Assembly: GCA_015903945.1 (NCBI GenBank)
Contig: JABMDL010000026.1
Location: 1 to 53,068, forward strand
DNA from: Nitrospira sp.
GTDB lineage: Bacteria; Nitrospirota; Nitrospiria; Nitrospirales; Nitrospiraceae
Reading direction: 5' to 3'
Length of the DNA stretch: 53,068 nucleotides
How positions within the stretch are numbered: the first letter of the stretch is position 1; each line of letters begins with the position of its first letter. The notes under the pieces were generated by a model. It worked only from the letters and a program-made list of their open reading frames with translations, did not search any database and was not told where the DNA came from. The translations under genes were made by a program, and so were the position numbers. Positions 33,293 through 41,598 of the stretch are shown here, in pieces.

Positions 33293-34054
33293 CTATTGTT
33301 GCGAGGAGAAGCGCAAGCCCGTTGGGGTTGGGGGCGGCACAACCGGATTGGTCGTGATCGTCAATGTAACGGGAACGACAACGTCCGACGCACCATTGGC
33401 CCTCAGGGTGACCGCTCCGCTATAAGTTCCCGCTGTTCGTGTTCCCGCCATAGCCCTCACAGTCACAGTTCCATTTCCAGTTCCTGATAAGGGAGTAAGC
33501 GTGAGCCAGTTGGAATTGTCACTCACGGTCCACGTCAGCGTCCCATCTCCGACATTGCTGATTGTCAGCAGTTGAGAGGGTGGATCGCTGCCCCCTTGTT
33601 GCATAATGAACGACAAGGCGCGAGGCGCCGTACTAATCGCTGGTGCCGTGGGAGGCGGAGGCGGAGGGGGAGGAGGTGGTGGTGGGGGCGGGGGCGGTGG
33701 CGGACTCGTAGGCGGTGAATAGATGGTGACTGTACTATCGACCGATTCATTGTTGGCAAAGTCATAGGCGGTTACAACGTAGTACTGTGTCACACTGGGC
33801 GTTCCGATGTTGAAGCTCGTGACTGTGCCCAGTGTGACGAGGAGAGTGGCGGTGCCGAAGGCGCGTCCACAGGGTTGACTGGAGCATTGATACACGCGAT
33901 AGCCGGCGAGGTCAGGTTCCGCATTCGGGCTCCATGTGAGGGTAGCGCCCCAGGCTGCATCGCTAGCCAGTACGGCGATGGCGATCCATCGGGTTACTGA
34001 TTGAAGGCGGCGGCATCGAGCATTGTCTGGTCGTGTCATGAAGAACTGGCGCAA
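33293..34054 (-). CDS. Secreted fibronectin III / poly-Pro / BACON-like protein
   Basis: A 253-residue protein starting at TTG 34054 (ggagg seven bases upstream; the ATG at 34039 lacks one). After a signal peptide (WIAIAVLASDAAWG) come a fibronectin type III domain (LTWSPNAEPDLAGYRVYQCS ... TQYYVVTAYDFANNES), an uninterrupted proline tract of about 18 residues (about 120-137), and a BACON-like Ig domain (LLTISNVGDGTLTWTVSDNS, NWLTLTPLSGTGNGTVTV). Such BACON domains are linked to extracellular carbohydrate or surface binding. The stop falls after GLRFSSQQ; no sorting signal follows, so it is probably secreted. Confidence 0.8.
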   Translation of the reverse strand: MRQFFMTRPDNARCRRLQSVTRWIAIAVLASDAAWGATLTWSPNAEPDLAGYRVYQCSSQPCGRAFGTATLLVTLGTVTSFNIGTPSVTQYYVVTAYDFANNESVDSTVTIYSPPTSPPPPPPPPPPPPPPPPPPTAPAISTAPRALSFIMQQGGSDPPSQLLTISNVGDGTLTWTVSDNSNWLTLTPLSGTGNGTVTVRAMAGTRTAGTYSGAVTLRANGASDVVVPVTLTITTNPVVPPPTPTGLRFSSQQ

Positions 34055-34810
34055 TGATCTTCCTCCAGTCTACGGATACAGCATCCTTACTTCCCAATCA
34101 GGCGCAACCACGGAAGAACAAGTCTGGGAAGTCGTGAACGTTCGCGTGAGTGGCGGCGGGCGCCCCTTACGCCGAGGCAGATCAAGCAAACGATGTGCCG
34201 CGCCATATGTGGAACTCATGGGAGGATGAATCCCTCATCGGGTTGGCATCGTTCCTTGTGACTCCAACGCGTGTTGTGGTGGGACGGGAGAGAGAATGCC
34301 TTACAAATTGACGAGATATTAACCGGAGGCCGGTGAAAACAATTGGTGTGTGTCATTGAGCGTGAAAGAAGTCGTACAGGATCAACGGATGGAACAAGGG
34401 CAAATCAATGAGGAAAGAGTGGAGCAAGTGTATGTGATGAAGGAATGCGCCTGCATCACGCGCAATCGATCGGTGGGAGCGGATGGTCGGTGTGCTGGCC
34501 ACCAGTTCGGTTTCGCGATGCGCTCTCAAAGGATCTTAAGCAGCGTACCTATGGTTTGTCGGGACGGTACCATCGCCTATGCCTCTAGACAAGCTGTCGG
34601 GATGGCGAACGACCATGGGGCAGGGTGTTTCGGTTGCCCCTTCTGTAGGGAAACACATCGCGGCAAGTAGGTGTTTCCCTTCGCTCGTGCCGTTCGGTTC
34701 ACTCAGAGAATGCCATTATTACACGGATGTCGAGAGAAGGCGGCGTCGGTACGGCTCTTGCTGGTAATACTTCCTCATCCATGGACGGCCTGAAGCCTGG
34801 AGACAACACG
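34055..34810. other. Long intergenic region without clear genes
   Basis: Roughly 750 bases separate the secreted protein from the PilZ-like gene. Open frames exist (one from about 34350 to 34670 on the plus strand) but have no recognisable domain or ribosome site. The region holds a perfect inverted repeat at 34647-34680. It could contain regulatory RNA structure, decayed genes, or promoters for the flanking genes. Confidence 0.5.
34647..34680. repeat. Perfect 10-bp inverted repeat
   Basis: agggaaacac (34647-34656) is matched by gtgtttccct (34671-34680), with a 14-nt loop. There is no T-run after either arm, so a simple intrinsic terminator is unlikely. It could be an operator or a structured RNA element; I see no matching second copy in the window. 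Confidence 0.75.
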
Positions 34811-35188
34811 ATGACCAGTCGTCCCGTTGAAACTGACGCCTCCCCAAGCGTGGAGCAGTCCTTTCCCCCTTTCAATCGGCGTCGTGAAGCCCGGGTTGAG
34901 GATCGCCATTGGTATACCTTCGAGATGTACGAATCGCACACAGCCGGGGCCGAGGCGGTGGTGGAGGGCAAAGTCCTCAGCCTGAATCGAAGCGCACACG
35001 GTATTCTCCTCTTGATGAGTGAACCTCCGCAAGTTCGGCAATTAATCGCCCTGTACAATCCTCAGCTTGGGTGGCATCGCTCGACAATGGTGTACGAAAT
35101 CTGTTGGGTCCGTTCCGTGCCCATCGAGTCCGAGCGCAGTCAGTTTCTGGTTGGGTGTCGGCACAACATTACCGCAAGGTCACGATAG
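34811..35188 (+). CDS. PilZ-like domain protein
   Basis: The product from ATG 34811 (GGAG nine bases upstream) has 125 residues; longer in-frame starts at 34784 or 34727 are possible. It contains NRRREARVEDRHW, an RxxxR-type motif, then VEGKVLSLNRSAHGILLLM, an N-x-S-x-x-G variant of the second c-di-GMP motif, and a beta-barrel-like remainder (HRSTMVYEICWVRSVPIESE). This fits a single-domain PilZ protein that may bind c-di-GMP and act on surface or motility functions. The match is divergent, so binding needs confirmation. Confidence 0.65.
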   Translation: MTSRPVETDASPSVEQSFPPFNRRREARVEDRHWYTFEMYESHTAGAEAVVEGKVLSLNRSAHGILLLMSEPPQVRQLIALYNPQLGWHRSTMVYEICWVRSVPIESERSQFLVGCRHNITARSR

Positions 35189-35210
35189 TCAGCCGCGGCC
35201 GTGAGCGAAG

Positions 35211-35681
35211 TCATGTTCGAGTAGGCCCCAGGGTCTTTCTGAGAAAAATTTCCGCCTTCCCGGGAGTCAAGAGATTCGGCATGGGGCCGATTTCCTGATA
35301 GCCCATCTTCTTGTAAAACTTGCGAGCATCCACATTGAAGTCCGAGACGCAGGCGAAGAGGTTCTTTGTCCTACCAAAGACGAGCTGTTCGACGTGTATC
35401 AGGAGCTGACTCCCGATACCTTGTTGTCTTGCCCACCCGGCCACACTCAAGAGTTCCAGATAGTCGCCTAACAGGAACTTTTGCCTGACGACGGCGATGC
35501 CTGCCACCCGGCCATCGAATTCGGCCACATAACTGTCTCGCCCCTGAGGGATCGGGCAAAACACGCGATCCCAGTCCGCTGCCGTGTAGCCAAGTGTCAT
35601 CCACGGATCCGATGCGCCCAACAGCTGGACGACCGCTTCGCGATCTTCAGGCTGCATGGCCCTGATGCGCGGTGTCTTCAT
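35211..35681 (-). CDS. GNAT-family N-acetyltransferase
   Basis: A 156-residue protein from ATG 35681. It has the GNAT acetyl-CoA loop RQQGIGSQLLIHVEQL (Q-x-x-G-x-G/A type) after strand 4 (YLELLSVAGW), and the C-terminal NVDARKFYKKMGYQEIG, typical of small GNAT enzymes. The acceptor is unknown. The start codon overlaps the stop of the polysaccharide deacetylase by ATGA, so the two are translationally coupled; a joint role in modifying an amino sugar or cell-wall component is an attractive inference. Confidence 0.88.
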   Translation of the reverse strand: MKTPRIRAMQPEDREAVVQLLGASDPWMTLGYTAADWDRVFCPIPQGRDSYVAEFDGRVAGIAVVRQKFLLGDYLELLSVAGWARQQGIGSQLLIHVEQLVFGRTKNLFACVSDFNVDARKFYKKMGYQEIGPMPNLLTPGKAEIFLRKTLGPTRT

Positions 35682-36391
35682 CGGGCCGGCTGCTTGCAAT
35701 TCAGCAGGTCGCTGACGGTCATGGGGGTGAGCCCCTTGTGTGGGAAGATATCGGTGGTGAGACGCTCGATGACCTGGCGGGTTTGCTTGCCCTTCCCGTT
35801 GGCATGAAACACGATGATGCTGCCCGGTTTCGCGCGCTTGGTGACACGGTTCAGGATTTGCTCGGCCGACAAGGTGGGGTCCGGATCACCGGATTCGATG
35901 TTCCATTGGATGAATTGGAGCCCCAGTGCTTTGACGACGTCGACGGTCATGTCGTTGTACTCCCCATAGGGAGGGCGGAACAATGTCGCATGATGGGCAT
36001 AGTGTTCGCGCAGGATTCTGACCGGACCGAGAATCTCTTCTCGTTGCTCTTCGGCACTATGCATCGGCAGATGGGCATGCACTTCCCCGTGAGTGCCGAC
36101 CTCGAAGAACCCGATGCCGAGCAACTGGTCCGTTTCCTCCTCATGTTTGGTTATCCATTTGCCGGACATGAAGAACGTGGAAGGAATCCGGTGCTCAATC
36201 AAATAGTCCATCAAAGACTTATCGTAGCCTGACCCCTTCTTCACAGGACAGAGGTCAAAGGTCAGCGCAACCCCCGGACAAGCCGGCGGACCGGATTTGA
36301 TGACTTGCGCCGGGCTCATGGCTGGAACAATGAGCGACAGACTGACGAGGTGAAGGAGGCTCCATAGCCAGACGGGTAATCGCCAACGCAT
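35678..36391 (-). CDS. Exported polysaccharide deacetylase (NodB-like)
   Basis: The 237-residue product from ATG 36391 has a signal peptide (WLWSLLHLVSLSLIVPAMSP) and a NodB homology domain. Motif 1 reads LTFDLCP (the usual second Asp is replaced by Leu), motif 2 THGEVHAH supplies the zinc histidines, motif 3 is FRPPYGEYN and a late motif IIVFHANG has the catalytic His. The enzyme family removes N-acetyl groups from peptidoglycan, chitin-like or biofilm polysaccharides. The TFDLC variant is seen in a subfamily with CPxK after it; activity is likely but not certain. It is coupled to the GNAT gene. Confidence 0.87.
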   Translation of the reverse strand: MRWRLPVWLWSLLHLVSLSLIVPAMSPAQVIKSGPPACPGVALTFDLCPVKKGSGYDKSLMDYLIEHRIPSTFFMSGKWITKHEEETDQLLGIGFFEVGTHGEVHAHLPMHSAEEQREEILGPVRILREHYAHHATLFRPPYGEYNDMTVDVVKALGLQFIQWNIESGDPDPTLSAEQILNRVTKRAKPGSIIVFHANGKGKQTRQVIERLTTDIFPHKGLTPMTVSDLLNCKQPAR

Positions 36392-36457
36392 GAACTCTAG
36401 TATACCTGAATGCGGGCGAATTGACCCATCGCGCATCGGGCTGGTACGGTAATTGCC

Positions 36458-37609
36458 ATGCGACTACCGTCCTGGCAAATCGGATACGCGCTGGGGATTC
36501 CCATTCGCGTCCATGCCTCGTGGTTTGCGATCTTTTTCCTGTTGACGTGGGCGCTGGCGACCGACTATTTGCCGGACAGTCTTCCGGGGCTCCCGCCTGA
36601 ACGGTATTGGGCCATGGGCGGTATGGCTGCCGTCCTTTTGTTTCTCTCTGTCCTGCTCCACGAGCTCGGCCATTCCTACGTCGCCTTGCGCTATCGAGTT
36701 CCGATCGACCGAATCACGCTGTTTATCTTTGGAGGCGTGGCCCATATGCGGAAGGAAGCGCCGACCCCGCTTGCGGAATTTCTGATCGCGGTGGCAGGGC
36801 CTGCCGTCAGCTTCGTGTTGGGAGCGGTCTGTCTCGGCTTCGTGGCCCTAGCGGAGCCGATCCCGCAGCAGCGTGGTCTGCGGGGCCTCGTCATTCTCAG
36901 TACCTTGCTGGGAGCGGTGAATGTGCAACTGGGGCTGTTCAACTTGATCCCAGGGTTTCCCTTGGATGGCGGCCGAGTCTTGCGCGCGGGACTGTGGGCG
37001 TGGGGGAAAGATTTCTATCGAGCGACGAAACAGGCGTCCATCATCGGCCTAGGGTTCGGCATCGTATTCGTGCTGCTGGGATTTGCCATGCTCGCTGGAT
37101 CTGCGATGGGAGGAGCCCCCGCGTCGATGGCATCCAACGGCAGCTGGATTGCCTTGATCGGGGCGTTTCTGTTTGCCGCGGCGTTGGCGAGCCGACGCCA
37201 GGCCGCGTTGCGGCAGTCATTGGCGGCCGTTCCTGTTCGCAATCTGATGGTGACGACGGTTGTCTCCATCCCCTCTCAGTGCACCATCGAGGAGGCCGTG
37301 AACCAGTACTTCCAACCCTACGGATATGGCGGATTTCCCGTCTTGGACGATGGGCGGTTGATCGGGCTGATCACGGTTCACGAGATCCAAGCGGTGTCGT
37401 CGGCGGTCTGGCCCTGGCGACAGGTTGGGCAGGTGATGCGCCCAGTCTCACCGTCGCTCATTGTGGAACCGGACGCTCCGGTCATTCACGCCATGGAACA
37501 CATGGCGCGGGAGGGATGGGATCGGCTCGTCGTGATGCAGGATGGCCAGGTCATAGGCCTGGTCACCCAGTCGGCGATCATGCATTTTCTGCAGCTGCGG
37601 AAACCGTGA
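36458..37609 (+). CDS. M50-family site-2 protease with CBS pair (Rip3-like)
   Basis: A 383-residue intramembrane metalloprotease. The zinc motif HELGHSYVALRY is at about residues 68-79; the second motif LFNLIPGFPLDGGRVLRA is near 164-181. About six transmembrane helices precede two C-terminal CBS domains (about 255-380: VVSIPSQCTIEEAVNQYF..., VSPSLIVEPDAPVIHAMEHM). CBS pairs bind adenine nucleotides and may tie proteolysis to energy state. This architecture is the Rip3/Methanocaldococcus S2P type. It is divergent from the polysaccharide deacetylase gene by about 66 bases. Confidence 0.93.
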   Translation: MRLPSWQIGYALGIPIRVHASWFAIFFLLTWALATDYLPDSLPGLPPERYWAMGGMAAVLLFLSVLLHELGHSYVALRYRVPIDRITLFIFGGVAHMRKEAPTPLAEFLIAVAGPAVSFVLGAVCLGFVALAEPIPQQRGLRGLVILSTLLGAVNVQLGLFNLIPGFPLDGGRVLRAGLWAWGKDFYRATKQASIIGLGFGIVFVLLGFAMLAGSAMGGAPASMASNGSWIALIGAFLFAAALASRRQAALRQSLAAVPVRNLMVTTVVSIPSQCTIEEAVNQYFQPYGYGGFPVLDDGRLIGLITVHEIQAVSSAVWPWRQVGQVMRPVSPSLIVEPDAPVIHAMEHMAREGWDRLVVMQDGQVIGLVTQSAIMHFLQLRKP

Positions 37610-37613
37610 ATCG

Positions 37614-37637
37614 TATGTCGTACACGACGAGATACGG
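37614..37637. repeat. Interspersed repeat, copy 5 (short)
   Basis: Contains 'cgtatgtcgtacacgacgag' followed by atacg, a short imperfect palindrome sharing 'acgagatacg' with the other copies. It lies between two convergent genes' 3' ends. Confidence 0.6.
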
Positions 37638-37652
37638 CCCCCCTTCACAGTC

Positions 37653-39041
37653 TTAGTCCGCCCGTGCCGCGGAAATATTTTGTGCGATCGCGACGCGGAT
37701 GAGATGGACGACGAGTAAGAATCCATACACCACACAGAAGAAATTGAACGTCACACGGTAGAAGTCCATCATGAGAATCGGAAGGCACAGGGCGAAGAAC
37801 AGGCTGGCGATGAGCGTGGCAAACGTCAGTCTGCGGCAGAATTCGTAGGAGGGCTCCTTGCCGACCGGCTTCAAGGCCCGGGCGTAGCGCTCGGCCCGCT
37901 GGATGCGGGCCTGATGCAGGGCATCGTCCGTCGGCCCCCAATAGCGGATGCGGAAATACCCATAGATGATGAAGAGCCAGGGCATGCACCAGAGGGGCCA
38001 GTAAAGAGGGCCGGCATAGCTCTCATTGCTGATGAGCGACGCGAAGGACGGGGCGTAAATCAACCCCAGTACGAGCGGCAGCACCCGTTCATCTCCCGGC
38101 CGTTCCCCGTCGGGGCCGCCGTGAATCAACTCCTGCTCGAATAACGGATAGCCGTATTTCAAAATGACCAGCGCGATGGCGGCGCTCATCGTCTTGTCCG
38201 GAATATACCGGACGCAGTTCTGGAACCAATTGACGATATACCAGCTGAGGCTCTCGCTCCAGCGCAGCCCGATGGCCGATTCCAGATAGAGCTGAACCGC
38301 CGCTTCCCAATGCTCGACCCGCACTCGCAGAGATTCGGCCACCTCCGGATTCAAGGCCAGCACGGAACTCTCGTGGAGTGCCGACTGCACGAGCGTGCCG
38401 GGGATGCTCATCACCACGGCTCCCATGACCCCGAAGGTCGTCAAGAACCACATATGGGTCAAGCCGGAGCTCTTGCTGGACCGCACGTACTTTTTGAAGC
38501 CCGCTTGCCTGGCCAAGGTGCCCCAGAAGAGGGCCCCTGCCATATTGACCAGCGACCAGGGAAAGATCACCACATCGGCGCCTGCTTCGGGGAAAAGCAG
38601 CCAATTCACGACCGAGTTTGAGAGGAGCGCAACGATGGCGCCCCACCAGGGGCCGAGCAGAAAGGCCACCAGGGCCGTGCCCGTCATATCCAGAAAGAGA
38701 ATGCTCTCCAAGTGGCGGCTCAGGGTGAGGCCGACGTAGTTCAACAGCACGCCGGCCGCCACAATCACGCTCGTTTCGTTCAGCAGGAGATAGGACGAGC
38801 CTCGAAGCGGTTTTGTGGAAAAGAAGTCGATGCTGGCGATGCTCGGCGCCGAAGACCGGCTTGTCGTTTCGGCCCCCGTTCGTGCCGGCTGGGGCGAGGA
38901 CGGCCTGTCGTTACCGTCTTTGTCCGGATAGCGACGTCGTTGAAAGTCTAGGAGTTTCTCCAGCACCGTCAGCAGCGCGGCGACGAATCCCGCGATCGTT
39001 CCGCCGAGCATCATGAGTTCTTTGCCGTATTCTTCGATCAT
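37653..39041 (-). CDS. Large polytopic membrane protein with ECF-S-like domain
   Basis: A 462-residue protein from ATG 39041. After an N-terminal helix and a Ser/Pro-rich polar linker (about residues 40-75) there are many transmembrane helices. The segment FLDMTGTALVAFLLGPWWGA followed by IVALLSNSVVNWLLFP resembles substrate-binding (S) components of ECF vitamin transporters and related sensor membrane domains. A long middle part (about residues 195-290) is soluble. No kinase, cyclase or ATPase domain follows, so a transporter or signalling role cannot be assigned. I do not recognise a named family. It is downstream of the BrkB gene on the same strand. Confidence 0.7.
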   Translation of the reverse strand: MIEEYGKELMMLGGTIAGFVAALLTVLEKLLDFQRRRYPDKDGNDRPSSPQPARTGAETTSRSSAPSIASIDFFSTKPLRGSSYLLLNETSVIVAAGVLLNYVGLTLSRHLESILFLDMTGTALVAFLLGPWWGAIVALLSNSVVNWLLFPEAGADVVIFPWSLVNMAGALFWGTLARQAGFKKYVRSSKSSGLTHMWFLTTFGVMGAVVMSIPGTLVQSALHESSVLALNPEVAESLRVRVEHWEAAVQLYLESAIGLRWSESLSWYIVNWFQNCVRYIPDKTMSAAIALVILKYGYPLFEQELIHGGPDGERPGDERVLPLVLGLIYAPSFASLISNESYAGPLYWPLWCMPWLFIIYGYFRIRYWGPTDDALHQARIQRAERYARALKPVGKEPSYEFCRRLTFATLIASLFFALCLPILMMDFYRVTFNFFCVVYGFLLVVHLIRVAIAQNISAARAD

Positions 39042-39197
39042 GTGACAGGCTCCCGGTATGATCGGGTGCCATTGTATCGGGGAAGGGGGAACTCCGCCAG
39101 GAAAAGGCCAGAAGTTGCATGGGGATAAACCGGCTCCAGTCATGGCATTGAGCCGGTGCCTTGGCCGGATCGGGAAGATGCCGATGCGAACGAATTG

Positions 39198-40109
39198 TCA
39201 GGCCGGGTCAGCCGGGATGGAGGGTGAAATGTGTGCCCGTTGCTGGAGATTGTGAGCGACGATGGCCCCGAGCAGGAGGAGGCAGGCGGAATAATAGACC
39301 CACAGCAACAGCAGAATCACTTCCAGAAGCGAGCCATAGAGTCGGACGTAGACCGTCGCATATCCGCTGTACGTGACGAATAACAACTTGGCGGATACCC
39401 AGAGCAGGCCGAACGTGATTGCCCCTGACATCGATTCCCGCCACCCGGGTCGGCGGCGAGGCACGTAGCGGTACAGCAAACTGACGGCAAGAAAGGCCAG
39501 GACGAACGGCAAGGTGTAGGTCAATTGAAAATCATGGGCGGCGAGTGCCACGAGGTCCAGTCCCAAGATCCCAGGAGTATAGGATGTCAGAATGTTGATG
39601 GTTTGTGTGGCAACATACGCAATGATGAGCAGGAGTCCGGTGGCGCCGAGAAGGGCGATCGAAATGGCCGTCGAGATCAGGGGGTGCCGCCGCCGGGCGC
39701 TTTCAAACACCACATTGAGCGCGTAATCAAGTTCATAGAAGACCAGCCCGCCGAACCAGAAGAACGAGAGAAAGACCAGCCATCGCACACTATCCAGTGC
39801 GCTGATTCGATGGAGCTCGTTGGCTAGCCGCTCGCCCAGCGACGGGAGAAATCCTTTCAGGAAGCTTAAGAGAAAGTGCTCACCGATGACGTCTTGACTC
39901 ACAAGAAAACTGATGCCGTACAACAGCAGAAACACGAGCGGAAACAGTGAGAGCAAAGAGAAGAATGCGAGCGACGCGGCCAGACTGGGGCACCCATGCC
40001 GCAGAAAAGCCTGTACGACATCGCGCAGGAAGCGGAAGACATTCATGACGGCCTGCATGCCGGCCAGCGTAGCATGAGCGGTGCCGTCCCGCACCTCATT
40101 CTCGATCAT
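39198..40109 (-). CDS. YihY/BrkB-family membrane protein
   Basis: This 303-residue protein has six predicted transmembrane helices and the family pattern: CPSLAASLAFFSLLSLFPLV at the start, SLLYRYVPRRRPGWRESMSG in the middle and LYGSLLEVILLLLWVYYSAC near the end. Once called ribonuclease BN by mistake, these proteins are integral inner-membrane proteins of uncertain function, perhaps transport. The start may be 40109, or the internal ATGs at 40058 or 40046; no ribosome site decides. It begins 7 bases after the nuoN stop on the same strand and may be read from the nuo transcript. Confidence 0.85.
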   Translation of the reverse strand: MIENEVRDGTAHATLAGMQAVMNVFRFLRDVVQAFLRHGCPSLAASLAFFSLLSLFPLVFLLLYGISFLVSQDVIGEHFLLSFLKGFLPSLGERLANELHRISALDSVRWLVFLSFFWFGGLVFYELDYALNVVFESARRRHPLISTAISIALLGATGLLLIIAYVATQTINILTSYTPGILGLDLVALAAHDFQLTYTLPFVLAFLAVSLLYRYVPRRRPGWRESMSGAITFGLLWVSAKLLFVTYSGYATVYVRLYGSLLEVILLLLWVYYSACLLLLGAIVAHNLQQRAHISPSIPADPA

Positions 40110-40116
40110 CCGGTGT

Positions 40117-41598
40117 TTATTTCAGGGGCAACGTCGCCTGCGCGGCGAGTTGAATCAGCGGATCGGGATAGATGCCGAAGATCACCACACCGGCGATTGC
40201 GCAGGCCAGCACGATGGAGAGGGTCGGCGACAGGACCAGCCGAGGCGAATCGGCTGTGATGGCGTCCGGTTCCCGCATGTACATGACCAGCACCAGGCGG
40301 AGATAGTAGTAGGCCGAGACGGCCGCGAAGATCAATGCGAGGACCGCCAGCCAGGTCATGTCGGCTTCCACTGCGGACATGAAGACGTAGAATTTGCCGA
40401 TAAATCCGGCCGTCGGCGGAATGCCGGCCAGGGAGACCATGAAGACGAGCATCAGCAATGCAGCCACCGGCTGACGTCTGGCCAGGCCGGTAAAGTCTTC
40501 GATCTCTTCCCCTTCGATGCTCCCTTTGCGGAGCATGGCGACGATGGCGAAGGCGCCAAAGGTCATGAAGGTGTAGAGCGCCAGATACAGCAACACGCTG
40601 GCGATCCCGTGAGCGCTGTCCGCGGATCCACCCAGGCGCCCGGTCGCGACGACGCCGATGAGGGCATACCCGGCATGGGCGATGCTGGAATAGGCCAACA
40701 TCCGCTTGACGTTGGTTTGGACCAAGGCCACAACGTTGCCCAGCACCAGTGTGGCGACGCAGAGCACCAGGAAGATCGTGGACCAGTCGGTCTTAAGCCC
40801 GCCCAGTCCTTCGGCGAAAACACGGAGAAAGGCGCCGAAACTGGCGGCCTTCGAGGCCACGGCCATGAAGGCCGTGACGGATGTCGGGGCGCCTTGGTAG
40901 ACGTCGGGCGTCCACATGTGAAACGGGACGACGGCGAGTTTGAAGGCGAATCCGACCGCCAGCAAGATCGTGGCGAACAGGAGCAACGGATCATCCAGGC
41001 TTCGGCCGGCCACAGCGTCGGCGATGGCCGGCAAGCGGGTGCTGCCGGTGGCGCCATAGAGCAGGGAGATCCCGTACAGCAAGATGCCTGAGGAGAAGGC
41101 CCCCAGTACGAAATACTTGGCGGAGGCTTCCAAGGAACGGGGTTCCGAGCGTTTCAGCCCTGCCATGACGTAGAGGGAGAGCGACATCAACTCGGTGCCG
41201 AGATAGATCGCCAGCAACTCGGTCGCGGAGACCATCACCATCATGCCGCACAGTGCGAGCAGGACGAATGCGTAATATTCGCCGAAGTACAGCCGCTCCT
41301 CTTTGAGGTAGGAGTACGACAGCAGGACGGTCAGACCGGCGACAAAACAGAGCAGCAGTTTCCAAAAGCAGGCATAGGCGTCGATGGCGACCACTCCTCC
41401 GAAGGCGGAGGCGGGATACCCCATCTGCGATGCGATCAGCCCCATGCACACGGCCAACGTGCCGAGGCTCAGCCACGCCAGACCATCTTTCAGGTTCGAA
41501 GGCATCACCGGGTCGAGGATCAGCACGACGCATGCGGCGGCGATCACCAGCAGCTCCGGCAAGATGAGGAACAGGTCGCCCGGGGAGAAAAAGGTCAT
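40117..41598 (-). CDS. nuoN: NADH-quinone oxidoreductase subunit N
   Basis: NuoN is one of three antiporter-like membrane subunits that move protons in complex I. The 493-residue protein has about 14 transmembrane helices and the family core YLGTELMSLSLYVMAGLKRS, FGAFLRVFAEGL, KRMLAYSSIAHAGYALIGVV and GIPPTAGFIGKFYVF. The conserved Glu in TELMS and Lys in the helix after VKRMLAYSS are visible. Its ATG overlaps the nuoM stop by ATGA. It is the last nuo gene of the operon here. Confidence 0.96.
   Translation of the reverse strand: MTFFSPGDLFLILPELLVIAAACVVLILDPVMPSNLKDGLAWLSLGTLAVCMGLIASQMGYPASAFGGVVAIDAYACFWKLLLCFVAGLTVLLSYSYLKEERLYFGEYYAFVLLALCGMMVMVSATELLAIYLGTELMSLSLYVMAGLKRSEPRSLEASAKYFVLGAFSSGILLYGISLLYGATGSTRLPAIADAVAGRSLDDPLLLFATILLAVGFAFKLAVVPFHMWTPDVYQGAPTSVTAFMAVASKAASFGAFLRVFAEGLGGLKTDWSTIFLVLCVATLVLGNVVALVQTNVKRMLAYSSIAHAGYALIGVVATGRLGGSADSAHGIASVLLYLALYTFMTFGAFAIVAMLRKGSIEGEEIEDFTGLARRQPVAALLMLVFMVSLAGIPPTAGFIGKFYVFMSAVEADMTWLAVLALIFAAVSAYYYLRLVLVMYMREPDAITADSPRLVLSPTLSIVLACAIAGVVIFGIYPDPLIQLAAQATLPLK

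Noticed and set aside
34350..34670. 106-codon plus-strand open frame starting at TTG
   Set aside because: No ribosome site, no family resemblance, and it spans the inverted repeat; not supported as a gene.
40081..41091. 336-codon open frame on the plus strand over nuoN
   Set aside because: It is antisense to a clearly recognised nuoN, is rich in Gly/Asp/His/Gln low-complexity residues and matches no family; a shadow of a high-GC gene.
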